Both the position numbers and the translations under genes were made by a program. A stretch of DNA of 64,000 nt from Pseudooceanicola sp. (lineage in GTDB: Bacteria; Pseudomonadota; Alphaproteobacteria; Rhodobacterales; Rhodobacteraceae): assembly GCF_029213205.1 (NCBI RefSeq), contig NZ_JARGNH010000002.1, positions 160,505 through 224,504 of the forward strand. Direction: 5' to 3'. Shown here in pieces: positions 29,733 to 38,882 of the stretch; the stretch's first letter is position 1, and each line of letters begins with the position of its first letter. A model generated the notes under the pieces. That model searched no databases, was not told the DNA's origin, and saw only the letters and a list, made by a program, of their open reading frames with translations.

Positions 29733-32630
29733 TCAGCGCTCGGTCAGCTTCAGCTCGATCCGCCGGTTCTGCGCCCGCGCCTCGGGTGAGGTGCCCGCCG
29801 CAATCGGTTGAAATTGCCCGAATCCATTGGCCGACAGCCGGTTCGGCGGCAGCCCCAGATTCTCGGTCATGAACCGCACGACCGACAGGGCACGGGCCTG
29901 GCTCAGATCCCAGTTGTCGGTGAAGTCGGCGTTGCCAACCACCGGCACGTCATCGGTGTGCCCGTCGACCCGCAGGATCCAGTCGATGCCCTCGGGGATC
30001 TCGGCGGCGATGTCGCGGATCAGCTCGGCAACCTTGGCAATCTCGCCTTGCCCCTCGGCGGACAGATCCGCCTTGCCCGGGGCGAACAGCACCTCGGAGG
30101 AGAACACAAAGCGGTCGCCGACGATCTGCACGCCCTCGCGATTGCTCAGCACCTCACGAATGCGGCCAAAGAATTCCGACCGGTATTTCTCAAGATCCTG
30201 CTTTTCCGCCTCCAGCCGCTTGCGCTCGGCCGCTTCCAGCTCCGCACGTTTCTTTTGCTCCGCTGCGGCGCGGGCCAGAGCGGCGTTCAGATCCTTGCCC
30301 AGCGCCGCCAGTTCGACCTTGGCGGCCTTGTCGCGGCTCTTGCTGTCATCCAGCAGCGCCTGAAGCGAGCCGAGTTGCGAGCGCAATGCTGCGACCTGCT
30401 GATTGAGCAGCGCCGCCCGGCGCTGGCTTTCCGCCGAGCGCGCCTCTTGATCGGCCAGCGAGTCCTGGGCCTGGCGCAGCAGCACCTCGCGCTGCTCGGC
30501 CTCGCTGAGGCGATCCTCGGCGGATTGTTCGGCCTTCAGTTTCGCCGCCAATGCCGCCGCCAATTGCTGTTGCACCGCGTTGCGATCCAACGCCGCCGCC
30601 TCGGCCGTTGCCTTGGCCGCCAGCGCCGCCGCCAATTGCCGTTCCAGACTGTTCAACGCCGCTGCGCGCCCGGATTCGGCCGCCTCAGCCGCATCACGGG
30701 CGCGAGTCAGCGCCGCCTCCAACGCGATCAGTTTTTGCTCCATCTCAGCGATCTTGCGGCCATTCTGCGCCGCCGTCGCCTCGGCTGTGGCCAGTTCGGA
30801 TTCCAGCGCCGCCTTGTCCTGTTGCAACGCCTCGGCGGTCGAACCCGCCGCCATCGCGGCCTCCAGCCGGTCCTCAAGCCCGGTTCGAGCCTCGGCGGCA
30901 CGGGCCAGGGCGGCCTCCATCGCGGCGATCCTTGCGGCCACGGCATCAAGTTCCGAGAGCCGGGTCTCGGTCTCGGCCCGCGCGTTTTGCACCTCGGCCT
31001 GCAGCGCGGTGATCCGCGCCTCGGCCCTGGTGGTGGCGGCCTGGGCCTGGGCCAGACGCTCGGCTGCGGCGTCGCGTTCATTGGCCAGCCGCGACTCCGC
31101 CGCCGCCGCCGCTGCGCGGGCATCGGACAGGTCGCGCTCCAGCGCGCCACGTTCCGCGGCAGCACCGTCACGGGCCTGGCTGGCCTCGGCCTGCAGGCTG
31201 GTCAGGCGCGATTGCAGCGCCGCGACATCGGCCTCGGCCTGGTTGCGGGCATCCTCGGCGGCGGCCAGCGCCCGGGCGGTTTTCTGACGGGCGGAATCGC
31301 GGGCATCGCGCAGCGCCACCACCTCGGCGTTCAGCCGCGCCTCTTCCGCCTCACGGGCGCGGGCGGCATTGGCCATCGCCTGTTCGATCACCCCCAGCCG
31401 CGCCTCAAGCTCGGCCAGTTTGGCATCGCGATCGTCAATATCGGCCAGCGCCCGGGCCAGCAAAGCCTCGGTCGAGCTGAGCTGGCTCAGGGTCGCGCCG
31501 CGACCGCTTTCGGCACGGGTCAGCTGCACCCTGGTGCGCTCCAATTCGCCTTCAAGCGCCGCAATCCGCTCGCCCGAGGCGCTGAGGGCCGCGTCGCGCC
31601 CGGCCAGATCGTCACGGGCTGCGGCCAGCGCCGCGCGGGTCTCGCCCAGCGCCGCCTCACGGGCTTCAAGCGCCGCGCGGCTGGTCTCGAGCGCGCTGAT
31701 CGTGGTGGTCAGATCGGCGCCCAGCCCGGTCAGTTCCATCCGGCTCTGATCCCGCGCCAGCAGCGCCGCCGCCAGCTGCGCGGTCAGATCGTCGCCTGCG
31801 TTTTCAGCCGCGGCCAGCAAGGTCAGCGTGTCCTCGGCCTTTTTGCGCTGCGCCTCCAGCGCCAGGGTCATCGCGGTCAATTCGCTGTCCGCCTGTTTCA
31901 GCTTTTCGCGCAGCGCCTCGGCGGCGGCGGCCTCGACGATGCGGGCCTTTTCCTCTTCGCTCAGCGTGGCTTGCAGGTCGCTGACCCGCGCCGTCAGATC
32001 GATATTGGCAGAGCGCGCCTCGGCGTTCTTGGCATTCAGATCAGCGATCATCGCCTCCAGCGCGTCCCGCTTCGCCGCCGCCAGCCGCGCCGCCTCGGCG
32101 CCCGCGTCGATTTCGCCGCGCGCCTGCGCCAGCGCCAGTTGCAGCGCCTCGCGGTCCGAGATCAGCCTGTCGCGGGCGGTTTGCAGATCGGCGACCTGGT
32201 TGCGGGCGTCATTGCGTTCAGAGAGGAGCGAGGCGACTTGCGCCTCGAAATCGGTGATCCGCGCCTCGGCGCTGCGCAGATCGGCACGGGTGCTATCGCG
32301 TTCCAACGTCAGCGACGCCAGCAAGGCCGCCTGCGCGGTGTTTTCCGCCTCGGATTTATCCAGCGTCGCGTTCAGCGTGCCCAGTTCGCCCTCAAGCGCC
32401 CGGCTCTTGTCGCGTTCCAACCCCAATGCCTGTGCCAATGCCGCCACTTCAGAGCTGAGCTGATCCAGTTCGCTTTCCTGACCGGTGATGGTTTCGCGCA
32501 GCACGAATTGCACCACCATCAGGATGGTCAGCACAAAGACCAGGACCATCAACAGGCCGGTCATCGCATCCACAAAGCCCGGCCATATCGACGCCTGGAA
32601 CCGGTTGCCAGATCGGCGCGACAGCGACAT
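29733..32630 (-). CDS. OmpA/MotB-like protein with very long coiled coil
   Basis: A 965-residue inner-membrane-anchored protein. A short cytoplasmic N terminus (SGNRFQASIWPGFVDAMTGLLM) leads into one helix (about 22-46), including the MotB/ExbD-like membrane Asp in FVDAMT. Residues about 50-810 are an Ala/Glu/Arg-rich coiled coil. The OmpA-like peptidoglycan-binding domain fills about 830-965 (RFVFSSEVLFAPGKADLS ... VDGHTDDVPV ... NRRIELKL). The gene lies 3 bp after an ExbB/MotA-like gene, so the two probably form an ion-driven or structural envelope complex. Typical MotB is about 300 residues, so the coiled coil is an exceptional insertion. Confidence 0.85.
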   Translation of the reverse strand: MSLSRRSGNRFQASIWPGFVDAMTGLLMVLVFVLTILMVVQFVLRETITGQESELDQLSSEVAALAQALGLERDKSRALEGELGTLNATLDKSEAENTAQAALLASLTLERDSTRADLRSAEARITDFEAQVASLLSERNDARNQVADLQTARDRLISDREALQLALAQARGEIDAGAEAARLAAAKRDALEAMIADLNAKNAEARSANIDLTARVSDLQATLSEEEKARIVEAAAAEALREKLKQADSELTAMTLALEAQRKKAEDTLTLLAAAENAGDDLTAQLAAALLARDQSRMELTGLGADLTTTISALETSRAALEAREAALGETRAALAAARDDLAGRDAALSASGERIAALEGELERTRVQLTRAESGRGATLSQLSSTEALLARALADIDDRDAKLAELEARLGVIEQAMANAARAREAEEARLNAEVVALRDARDSARQKTARALAAAEDARNQAEADVAALQSRLTSLQAEASQARDGAAAERGALERDLSDARAAAAAAESRLANERDAAAERLAQAQAATTRAEARITALQAEVQNARAETETRLSELDAVAARIAAMEAALARAAEARTGLEDRLEAAMAAGSTAEALQQDKAALESELATAEATAAQNGRKIAEMEQKLIALEAALTRARDAAEAAESGRAAALNSLERQLAAALAAKATAEAAALDRNAVQQQLAAALAAKLKAEQSAEDRLSEAEQREVLLRQAQDSLADQEARSAESQRRAALLNQQVAALRSQLGSLQALLDDSKSRDKAAKVELAALGKDLNAALARAAAEQKKRAELEAAERKRLEAEKQDLEKYRSEFFGRIREVLSNREGVQIVGDRFVFSSEVLFAPGKADLSAEGQGEIAKVAELIRDIAAEIPEGIDWILRVDGHTDDVPVVGNADFTDNWDLSQARALSVVRFMTENLGLPPNRLSANGFGQFQPIAAGTSPEARAQNRRIELKLTER

Positions 32631-32633
32631 CGC

Positions 32634-33878
32634 CTAGCCCTCCTGGCCCCCGCCCGCCTGCTTGACCGGCGCGGGGCGCATAGCGGCGGTGGCCAGCCCG
32701 GGACGCCGGGACGAGGCCTGAACCGCCTTGGCCAAAGCCGCGAGGTCGGTGCGCAGCTCGGTCATGGTTTCCTGTCGACCCGCGGAAATCTCTTCCAGAA
32801 TGCGCAGCATCTGCACGTCGATCGAGCGCAGCCGCATCCGGCTTTCCGCGTCCAGACCTTCGCCGGTGCCTTGCCGGGTCAGATGATCCAATAGCCTTTC
32901 CTGGCCCTCTGCCACCCTCTGAAGTGACTCCATCACAGGGTTTTGTTCCAGCTGTGCGCCAATCTCACCGGCCAAGGCCGTCACCGCATCGGTCAGCCCA
33001 CCGATCCGCTCATCCAGCATCGAGCGGTTGATATCGGATTGGGTGAACATGGTTTGCAGGCTTTCCATCTGCTCGGCCATCTGTTCGGCCATCTGGTCGA
33101 ACGCCCCGGCCATGCCGCTGGAGTCTCCGCTTTCCGCGTCGCCGGAGGCAAAGCTGACCCGGGTGATGGTCGAAAGCCATTCCTCAAGCTCGCGGTAAAA
33201 CCGGTTCTGGCCATGGCTGGCAAAGAGTTCGAGCAAACCGGTGACCAGCGATCCCGACAGACCCAGCAGCGACGAGGCAAAGGCGACGCCCATGCCGCCC
33301 AACTGACTGTCCAGACCCTCCATCAGCCGACCAAACACCTCGACCCCGCCTTCGCCGTCTTTCGGGGCCAGGTTGCGGATGGTGTCGACCAGCGCCGGCA
33401 CGGTGGTGGCCAGCCCGTAAAAAGTGCCAAGAAGTCCTAGGAAAATCAGCAGGTTGACGATGTAACGCGTGATTTCCCGGGCTTCATCTATCCGGGTGGC
33501 GACGGAATCGAGGATCGATGTCGCCGAGGTCGAAGAAATCTGCATCCGCCGCGACCGCGACCGCAGCAGGGTGGCCAACGGCGCCAACAGGCGCGGCGCG
33601 CGCACCCCTTCGGATTCAATCCGGTCGGCGGCAAAGGCCTCGATCCAGCGCACCGAAGAGATCAGCTGCACCACCTGCCAGAAACAGGCGATAACCCCGA
33701 TCCCGAACACAAAAGCGATAAAGCCGTTCAGATAGGGGTTGGCTTCGAACACCGGCAGCACGCTGGGCGCGGCAAAGACGGCGCCGACTCCGGTCAGAGT
33801 CAATGCCATGAGCATCAACATGATCTGACGAACGGGTTGCGAAAACTGCGTTTGAGCCTCGCGGTCCGGCTGGTCCAT
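32634..33878 (-). CDS. ExbB/MotA/TolQ-like membrane protein
   Basis: A 414-residue inner-membrane protein. Predicted helices: about 20-40, 50-75, 138-162 and 200-226. The last two (NLLIFLGLLGTFYGLATTVPALV and GMGVAFASSLLGLSGSLVTGLLELFA) match the TolQ/ExbB/MotA proton-channel core. A soluble C-terminal tail with coiled-coil character follows. ATG 33878 is preferred over an in-frame GTG at 33896, which overlaps the AGGA ribosome site. Expected partner: the downstream coiled-coil OmpA-like protein. This pair is distinct from flagellar MotAB and from Tol-Pal. Confidence 0.85.
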   Translation of the reverse strand: MDQPDREAQTQFSQPVRQIMLMLMALTLTGVGAVFAAPSVLPVFEANPYLNGFIAFVFGIGVIACFWQVVQLISSVRWIEAFAADRIESEGVRAPRLLAPLATLLRSRSRRMQISSTSATSILDSVATRIDEAREITRYIVNLLIFLGLLGTFYGLATTVPALVDTIRNLAPKDGEGGVEVFGRLMEGLDSQLGGMGVAFASSLLGLSGSLVTGLLELFASHGQNRFYRELEEWLSTITRVSFASGDAESGDSSGMAGAFDQMAEQMAEQMESLQTMFTQSDINRSMLDERIGGLTDAVTALAGEIGAQLEQNPVMESLQRVAEGQERLLDHLTRQGTGEGLDAESRMRLRSIDVQMLRILEEISAGRQETMTELRTDLAALAKAVQASSRRPGLATAAMRPAPVKQAGGGQEG

Positions 33879-33931
33879 AAGGACGTTTCCTGACACTGTT
33901 ATCTTGCCGGGAGTTTACGGGTTTGGCCCCG

Positions 33932-34477
33932 CTAAGCCAAGGATTTATCGACCAGACGCCGCACCATATCGCTGAGATCGCCCAACTCGCCATCAGCGAT
34001 ACCCAGCTGTGCCAGATGCGTCTGGGTGGCAAAGAGGTAATCGCGGTTCGGCCCGCGTCGGCCAGTGGCCCGGGCAATGATCCGCGCCTGTTCGGCCAGC
34101 GGCAGGTCACCGCAATATTGGCCGTGATCGGGATCGACGACATAGGCCAGCGCCGTCACCTCGCGGCCATCCTTCAGCCAGATCGGGAGATGCATCTCGA
34201 CATAGGCCGAGGACACCAGTTCGCGCTCGCGCAGCGTCGTCAGGATCGTGTCGCGCCCTGCGGACGGCAGCCGCATCGCCAGCCCCAGGCACTGTGCCCC
34301 CGGCGCGTGGTCCAGCGCCAGCACCAGCCCCGGCGCCGCCTCACTGCCGCGATGGTGGATCGAACGCATGCAGAAGCTGCGGGCGTAATTCGGCAGGGTG
34401 GCGATTGCTGTTTCCGCCGGATCGAATTCCGGGTTCCAGATCAGCGACCCATAGCCAAAGACCCAAATGCTCATCAT
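33932..34477 (-). CDS. ChaC-like gamma-glutamylcyclotransferase
   Basis: A 181-residue protein starting MSIWVFGYGSLIWNPEFDPAE, the hallmark of the ChaC family, which degrades glutathione to 5-oxoproline and Cys-Gly in the cytoplasm. The family's RSIHHRGSEAAPGLVLAL and CLGLAMRL segments are present, and the C terminus has the GPNRDYLFATQTHL motif. Two consecutive ATG codons start the gene; the second may be the real one because GGAAGGG sits very close to the first. It is divergent from the DUF2125 gene, whose long upstream frame overlaps it spuriously. Confidence 0.88.
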   Translation of the reverse strand: MMSIWVFGYGSLIWNPEFDPAETAIATLPNYARSFCMRSIHHRGSEAAPGLVLALDHAPGAQCLGLAMRLPSAGRDTILTTLRERELVSSAYVEMHLPIWLKDGREVTALAYVVDPDHGQYCGDLPLAEQARIIARATGRRGPNRDYLFATQTHLAQLGIADGELGDLSDMVRRLVDKSLA

Positions 34478-34598
34478 TGCCCTTCCCGGCGCCGTCAGTC
34501 ATTTCGCTGGCTCCCATCGGCGTGCCCTTGTATCTGGCCCTTGGCGAACCGCCTCCGCCTGGTTACCACCAAGTCGCCCCGTCAAGAAAGGTCTGCCG

Positions 34599-35594
34599 TT
34601 GAAACGCCTGCTGTTTGTTATCCTCGCCGCGGCGCTGTTCTGGTCCGGCTATTGGCTGATCGGGTCGCGCGGCGCCGAGGCCGGCTTTGCCACCTGGTTC
34701 GAGGCCCGTCGCACCGAGGGCTGGCAGGCCGATTACAGCAATCTGAGGGTCGCGGGGTTTCCCAACCGGTTCGATACCACCTTCACCGATCTGGCGCTGG
34801 CCGATCCCACCACCGGCTGGGCCTGGCGGGCCCCGTTCTTTCAACTGTTGGCGCTGTCCTACAAGCCAACCCAGGTGATCGCGGTGTTCCCGCCGCAAAG
34901 CCAATTGTCGACGCCGCTCGACCGATTCACCCTGGCCAGCGCCGATATGCGCGCCAGCCTGGCGCTGGATCCAGCGCCGAGGTTGCCGCTGAACCGGGCG
35001 ACATTGATCGGAACCCAGATCCGGATCACCGGCACCGAGGTCACCGAGCTGGACAGCCTGACTCTGGCCACCGAACGCCTGCCCGGCACCGACCACGGCT
35101 ATCGTTACGGCGCGCTGGCGCATGGGGTGCGCCTGCCGACACCGCTGGTCGCCCGGCTGGCGCGTGGCATCGCCCTGCCCGACCAGATCGCCACGCTGCA
35201 GCTCGACTTTGACGGCGATTTCGATCGACCCTGGGATCTGGACGCGTTGGAACACGCCCGCCCGCAGGTCGAGCGGTTGAAGCTGCGGCTGCTCAAGGCC
35301 GAATGGGGCAGTCTGAAACTGGCAGCGACAGGTGAACTCACGGTGGACGGTGCTGGCACCCCGACCGGTGAAATCGCCATCAAGGCCGAGAATTGGCGCG
35401 ACATGCTGCGGGTGGCGGTGGCGGCCGGGGCGCTGCCCGAAAGCCTGGCCAGCAGCGTCGAGACCGCGCTGGAACTGGCGGCGAACCTGTCGGGGCGCCC
35501 GGACACGTTGAATGTCACCCTCGGGTTCAGCGGCGGGCGCATCCACCTGGGGCCGGTGCCTCTGGGCCCGGCGCCGGTCCTGCGGCTGCGCTGA
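34599..35594 (+). CDS. DUF2125 domain-containing protein
   Basis: A 331-residue protein beginning with an uncleaved signal or anchor helix (LKRLLFVILAAALFWSGYWLIG), followed by the DUF2125 pattern: F-E-x-R-R-x-E-G-W, then GFPNRFDTTFTDLALADP and LLALSYKPTQVIAVFPPQ. The family is typical of Rhodobacterales and close relatives and appears to be periplasmic; its function is unknown. The start is taken as TTG 34599 with AAAGG upstream, because the longer frame runs back into the ChaC gene. It is convergent with the extensin-like gene. Confidence 0.82.
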   Translation: MKRLLFVILAAALFWSGYWLIGSRGAEAGFATWFEARRTEGWQADYSNLRVAGFPNRFDTTFTDLALADPTTGWAWRAPFFQLLALSYKPTQVIAVFPPQSQLSTPLDRFTLASADMRASLALDPAPRLPLNRATLIGTQIRITGTEVTELDSLTLATERLPGTDHGYRYGALAHGVRLPTPLVARLARGIALPDQIATLQLDFDGDFDRPWDLDALEHARPQVERLKLRLLKAEWGSLKLAATGELTVDGAGTPTGEIAIKAENWRDMLRVAVAAGALPESLASSVETALELAANLSGRPDTLNVTLGFSGGRIHLGPVPLGPAPVLRLR

Positions 35595-35606
35595 CCGCCA
35601 GGCATC

Positions 35607-36533
35607 TCATTCGCAATAGGGCCCGCCGCGATAGCTGGCGGTATCGAAATGGAAATGATCGCGATGGAACCGGTTGGCATCGGGGCCGAGGACGGTGCCG
35701 AAGGGCCCACAGGCCGCGGCATGCGCCTTGTGCAGAACCTTGCGGGTCTTGCGTTCGTTCCAGCCGGTCAGAACAGTGATCTCGCTGCCGTCCCTGAGTT
35801 TGATCCCGGCGATGTCGATGGCCTTGCCCTTGGCATGTTCGGAAAGCTTCGCGCCCTTCTGACTGTTGCGGGTGCGGCAGGAATAATGCGCCACCACGCG
35901 CAGCCCGGCGATACCGCCGCCACGCTGCCCCACGGCTGGGCGCAATCCGCGATCCACCCAATTCTTCAGGGCCTTGGCGGTCTGGCAATCCATCACCGCA
36001 TGGGTCGAAAGATCAACACCCGCAACCGATTGCACCCGCACCGCATCGATTACCAAACAGCCCTTGAGGGTGCCTGAGACTCGGCCAACCTCCACCCCCT
36101 GGATATCGGGATCGCCGCAGATCATGTTCTGGCGCCGCGCTGCGCCACTGCGGCGGGCCCGATCCTCGACCGCCGGGCTGCGCTGCTTGGGGCGGAACAG
36201 CGACAGCAGCCCGCGCCGTTCCTTTTTCGGCGCCGCAGCCGGTGCGCGGACGCTGGCCGGCGGATCTGCCGGGCCGACCATGGCCTGTGTCCTTGGCTGC
36301 GGGCGTGGCTGAGATTGCACCCGCGCCCGCGCCGCCGCCTCGCCCTGTTCGGCGATCGCATCGACGAAGACCTCTGAGGGGATCACCTGCCCGGCCACCA
36401 CCTGCCCCCGCGCCACCGGACGCAGGGATCGCGATGGGGCATCCGCCAGCGCCAGATTGCCCAGGGCGAGCAGGCCAACACTCAGGCTGACACACCGGCA
36501 GACCCGGTTGCAGACCTGAGCGACCGGCCTCAT
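35607..36533 (-). CDS. extensin-like C-terminal domain protein
   Basis: A 308-residue exported protein. N-terminal signal peptide (RVCRCVSLSVGLLALGNLALA), a low-complexity Pro/Ala/Arg linker (residues about 35-140), then the extensin-like C-terminal domain: a conserved Cys pair region (MICGDPDIQGVEVG), SEHAKGKAIDIAG and a final NRFHRDHFHFD, which recall the metal ligands of M15 D,D-peptidases. A cell-wall role is inferred. ATG 36533 overlaps the tyrC stop by four bases, so the much longer frame to 36746 is rejected. Confidence 0.85.
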   Translation of the reverse strand: MRPVAQVCNRVCRCVSLSVGLLALGNLALADAPSRSLRPVARGQVVAGQVIPSEVFVDAIAEQGEAAARARVQSQPRPQPRTQAMVGPADPPASVRAPAAAPKKERRGLLSLFRPKQRSPAVEDRARRSGAARRQNMICGDPDIQGVEVGRVSGTLKGCLVIDAVRVQSVAGVDLSTHAVMDCQTAKALKNWVDRGLRPAVGQRGGGIAGLRVVAHYSCRTRNSQKGAKLSEHAKGKAIDIAGIKLRDGSEITVLTGWNERKTRKVLHKAHAAACGPFGTVLGPDANRFHRDHFHFDTASYRGGPYCE

Positions 36534-37450
36534 TTTTTGGGGCCGATCCGGCCGAAATCCGGCGCATCGGTGTCCTGCCCGGCCTCGATGATGCTGCGCC
36601 GGATCGCCCGGGTGCGGGTGAAATAATCGAACAATTTCTCTCCATCCCCGATGCGGATCGCCCGTTGCAGGGCAAAAAGCTCTTCGGTGAAGCGGCCAAG
36701 AATTTCCAATGTCGCGTCCTTGTTGGTCAGGAACACATCGCGCCACATGGTCGGATCCGACGCGGCAATCCGGGTGAAGTCTCGAAACCCGGCGGCCGAA
36801 TATTTGATCACTTCGCTGTCGGTCACCCGACGCAGGTCATCGGCCACACCAACCATTGTATACGCGATCAGGTGCGGTGTGTGAGAGGTGACCGCCAACA
36901 CAAGGTCGTGATGGGCGGGATCCATCTCATCGACATTGGCGCCCAAGCCTTCCCAGAAGGTGCGCAGCCGGGCCAACGGTTCCGCTGCGGTGTCGGGCAC
37001 CGGCACCAGCAGGCACCAGCGGTTGTCGAACAACTCGGCAAAGCCGCTTTCGGGCCCGGAATGTTCGGTCCCCGCCAGCGGGTGGGCGGGAATGAAATGC
37101 ACGCCTGCGGGCAGATGCGGCGCGACCGCCTCGATGACCGCCTGCTTCACCGAACCGACATCCGACAATGTGGCCCCCGGTTTCAGTTGCGGCGCGATTT
37201 CGGCGGCAACCGCGCCCATCGCCCCGACCGGCACGCAGAGCACCACCAGATCGGCATCCTTCACCGCCTCGGCGGCACTGTCGCAGACCCGGTCACACAG
37301 CCCGATGCGCCGCGCGCTGTCGCGGGTGGCCTGGCTGCGGGCATAGCCGGTGACCTCGCCCGCCAGCCCGGCGCGTTTGACCGCCCAGAACATCGACGAG
37401 GCGATCAGCCCCAGCCCGATCAGAGCGACCCGATCATAGACCTGTGCCAT
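36530..37450 (-). CDS. tyrC: prephenate/arogenate dehydrogenase family protein
   Basis: A 306-residue NAD(P)-dependent dehydrogenase of tyrosine biosynthesis. The nucleotide-binding N terminus is VALIGLGLIASSMFWAVKRAG. Downstream come the catalytic-His segment IPAHPLAGTEHSGPESG (about residues 123-139) and a C-terminal helical dimerisation domain. No chorismate mutase or ACT domain is attached, as in cyclohexadienyl dehydrogenases. The start shares one base with the hisC stop (TGATG), and the stop overlaps the extensin-like gene, so hisC-tyrC-extensin form one coupled unit. Confidence 0.92.
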   Translation of the reverse strand: MAQVYDRVALIGLGLIASSMFWAVKRAGLAGEVTGYARSQATRDSARRIGLCDRVCDSAAEAVKDADLVVLCVPVGAMGAVAAEIAPQLKPGATLSDVGSVKQAVIEAVAPHLPAGVHFIPAHPLAGTEHSGPESGFAELFDNRWCLLVPVPDTAAEPLARLRTFWEGLGANVDEMDPAHHDLVLAVTSHTPHLIAYTMVGVADDLRRVTDSEVIKYSAAGFRDFTRIAASDPTMWRDVFLTNKDATLEILGRFTEELFALQRAIRIGDGEKLFDYFTRTRAIRRSIIEAGQDTDAPDFGRIGPKK

Positions 37451-38535
37451 CAGCGCACCCCCTTGAACTGACCGAGGGCATGGATGACGCGCCGACAAGC
37501 GGCCTCATCCCCGACGGTGATCCGCAACCCCTCGGGAAAGCCATAGCCGGTCACCCGGCGCACCAGAATGCCGCTGTCCTTCAGCGCCTTGTCCGCCGCC
37601 TCGGCCTCATCGGCATCGGCGAAGCGGGCGAGGATGAAATTGGCGTGGCTGGGGTCGCAGGCAATCCCCATCTGCACCAGCGCATTGCGCAACCAGTCGC
37701 GCCAGCGGATATTGTCTTCGCGGCAGCGGCGGGCGAATTCGGTGTCGCGCATCGCCGCCTCGGCCGCAGCCATCTGCGCCTCGGAGAGGTTAAAGGGCTG
37801 GCGGATCCGGTTCAGCACATCGATCACCGGGCGCGCCGCATAGCCCCAGCCAATGCGCAGCCCGCCGAGGCCGTGGATCTTCGAAAACGTCCGGGTCATC
37901 ACCACATTGGCATGGTCATCGACCTGGCTGGCGCCGCCGTCAAAGCCCTCAACAAATTCCGCATAGGCGCCGTCATGGACCAGCAGCGCCCGTCCGGCCA
38001 GGCCCTTGGCCAGCCGGGCGATCTCATCTGCGGCGACCATGGTGCCGGTGGGATTGGCCGGATTGGCCAGAAACACGATCCGGGTCTTGTCAGTCACCGC
38101 CGCGAGGATGGCATCGACATCGATACAGCGATCGACCTCGGCCACGGTGATCGGGGTGGCGCCGACCGCATGCGCCAGGATCGGATAGAGCGAAAAGCCG
38201 TGTTCGGTGGTGATCACCTCATCCCCCGGCCCGGCATAGGCCTGGGTGATGAATTGCAGCACCTCGTCAGAGCCGACACCACAGATGATCCGGTCAGGAT
38301 CCAGCCCATGCACCTCGCCGATGGCGCGGCGCAGCGGACCATGATCGGTGTTCGGATAGCGGTTCAGCGCCTGGGCGGCACGCAGGAATGCCTCGCGTGC
38401 CTTGTCCGAGCAGCCATAATGGTTCTCGTTCGACGACAGTTTGAGCACCTCGGCCCGGCCTTCAATCGTGCTCTCGCCACTGACGTAGAGCGCGATATCC
38501 ATGATGCCCGGTTGCGGCTGAATCTGGTCCGACAT
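37450..38535 (-). CDS. hisC: histidinol-phosphate aminotransferase
   Basis: A 361-residue fold-type I PLP enzyme. Lys219 in [18 protein letters not shown] forms the Schiff base; ANPANPTG (158-165), HDGAYAEF and [10 protein letters not shown] are also diagnostic. It can transaminate histidinol phosphate and probably prephenate or phenylpyruvate, fitting its coupling to tyrC. The ATG at 38535 is chosen because a GTG 9 bases upstream overlaps the GAGG ribosome site. Confidence 0.92.
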   Translation of the reverse strand: MSDQIQPQPGIMDIALYVSGESTIEGRAEVLKLSSNENHYGCSDKAREAFLRAAQALNRYPNTDHGPLRRAIGEVHGLDPDRIICGVGSDEVLQFITQAYAGPGDEVITTEHGFSLYPILAHAVGATPITVAEVDRCIDVDAILAAVTDKTRIVFLANPANPTGTMVAADEIARLAKGLAGRALLVHDGAYAEFVEGFDGGASQVDDHANVVMTRTFSKIHGLGGLRIGWGYAARPVIDVLNRIRQPFNLSEAQMAAAEAAMRDTEFARRCREDNIRWRDWLRNALVQMGIACDPSHANFILARFADADEAEAADKALKDSGILVRRVTGYGFPEGLRITVGDEAACRRVIHALGQFKGVR

Positions 38536-38642
38536 GATGAACACCTCGTTAAATCTAGCCCCTCATAGCGAAGCGCCGGGGCCAAAGCCATAGGCCCCGG
38601 CCCTCTGCCGCCTGTCCGGTAAGGGCCGGTTTTCGTCAGAGC

Positions 38643-38682
38643 GGCGCAGGCGTCCGCCGGACGGCCTGTGTCATCCTGCGCC
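38643..38682. repeat. nested inverted repeat upstream of hisC
   Basis: GGCGCAGG (38643-38650) pairs with CCTGCGCC (38675-38682), and inside it CGTCC-GCC-GGACG (38651-38663) forms a second small hairpin. It lies between the divergent hisC and the weak plus-strand ORF at 38703. It could be an operator or RNA structure; there is no T run. Confidence 0.35.
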
Positions 38683-38702
38683 GATCGGCAAGGGACCCCA
38701 AC

Positions 38703-38882
38703 ATGCCTATCGCAATCATCGATTTCCCGATCCTCGAACAGAACCGACCGCTGACCGAGGTGGCGCTGGCGCCAGGCGGTCAGAGACGCTCCAGCACGTT
38801 GCGAAAGGCCCAGGGATTGTCCTCGTCCAGATCCTCGGGGAATTGCGTCTGCCGGTCGGTCAGCGGTGTCCAGTCGGTGTAA
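38703..38882 (+). pseudogene. possible truncated CDS facing the hss 3' end
   Basis: An ATG with a good AAGGGA ribosome site opens MPIAIIDFPILEQNRPLTEVALAP, which reads like the start of an ordinary protein. After about 25 codons the frame runs antisense into the 3' end of the homospermidine synthase gene and stops at 38882. I do not recognise the N terminus. It may be a gene start left behind by a rearrangement, or chance. Confidence 0.25.

Noticed and set aside
29808-32894. A plus-strand open frame of about 1000 codons opposite the coiled-coil OmpA-like gene
   Set aside because: The product is Arg/Gln/Leu-rich without domains, and it mirrors the repetitive Ala/Glu/Arg codons of the real minus-strand gene, which has a clear membrane helix and OmpA domain.
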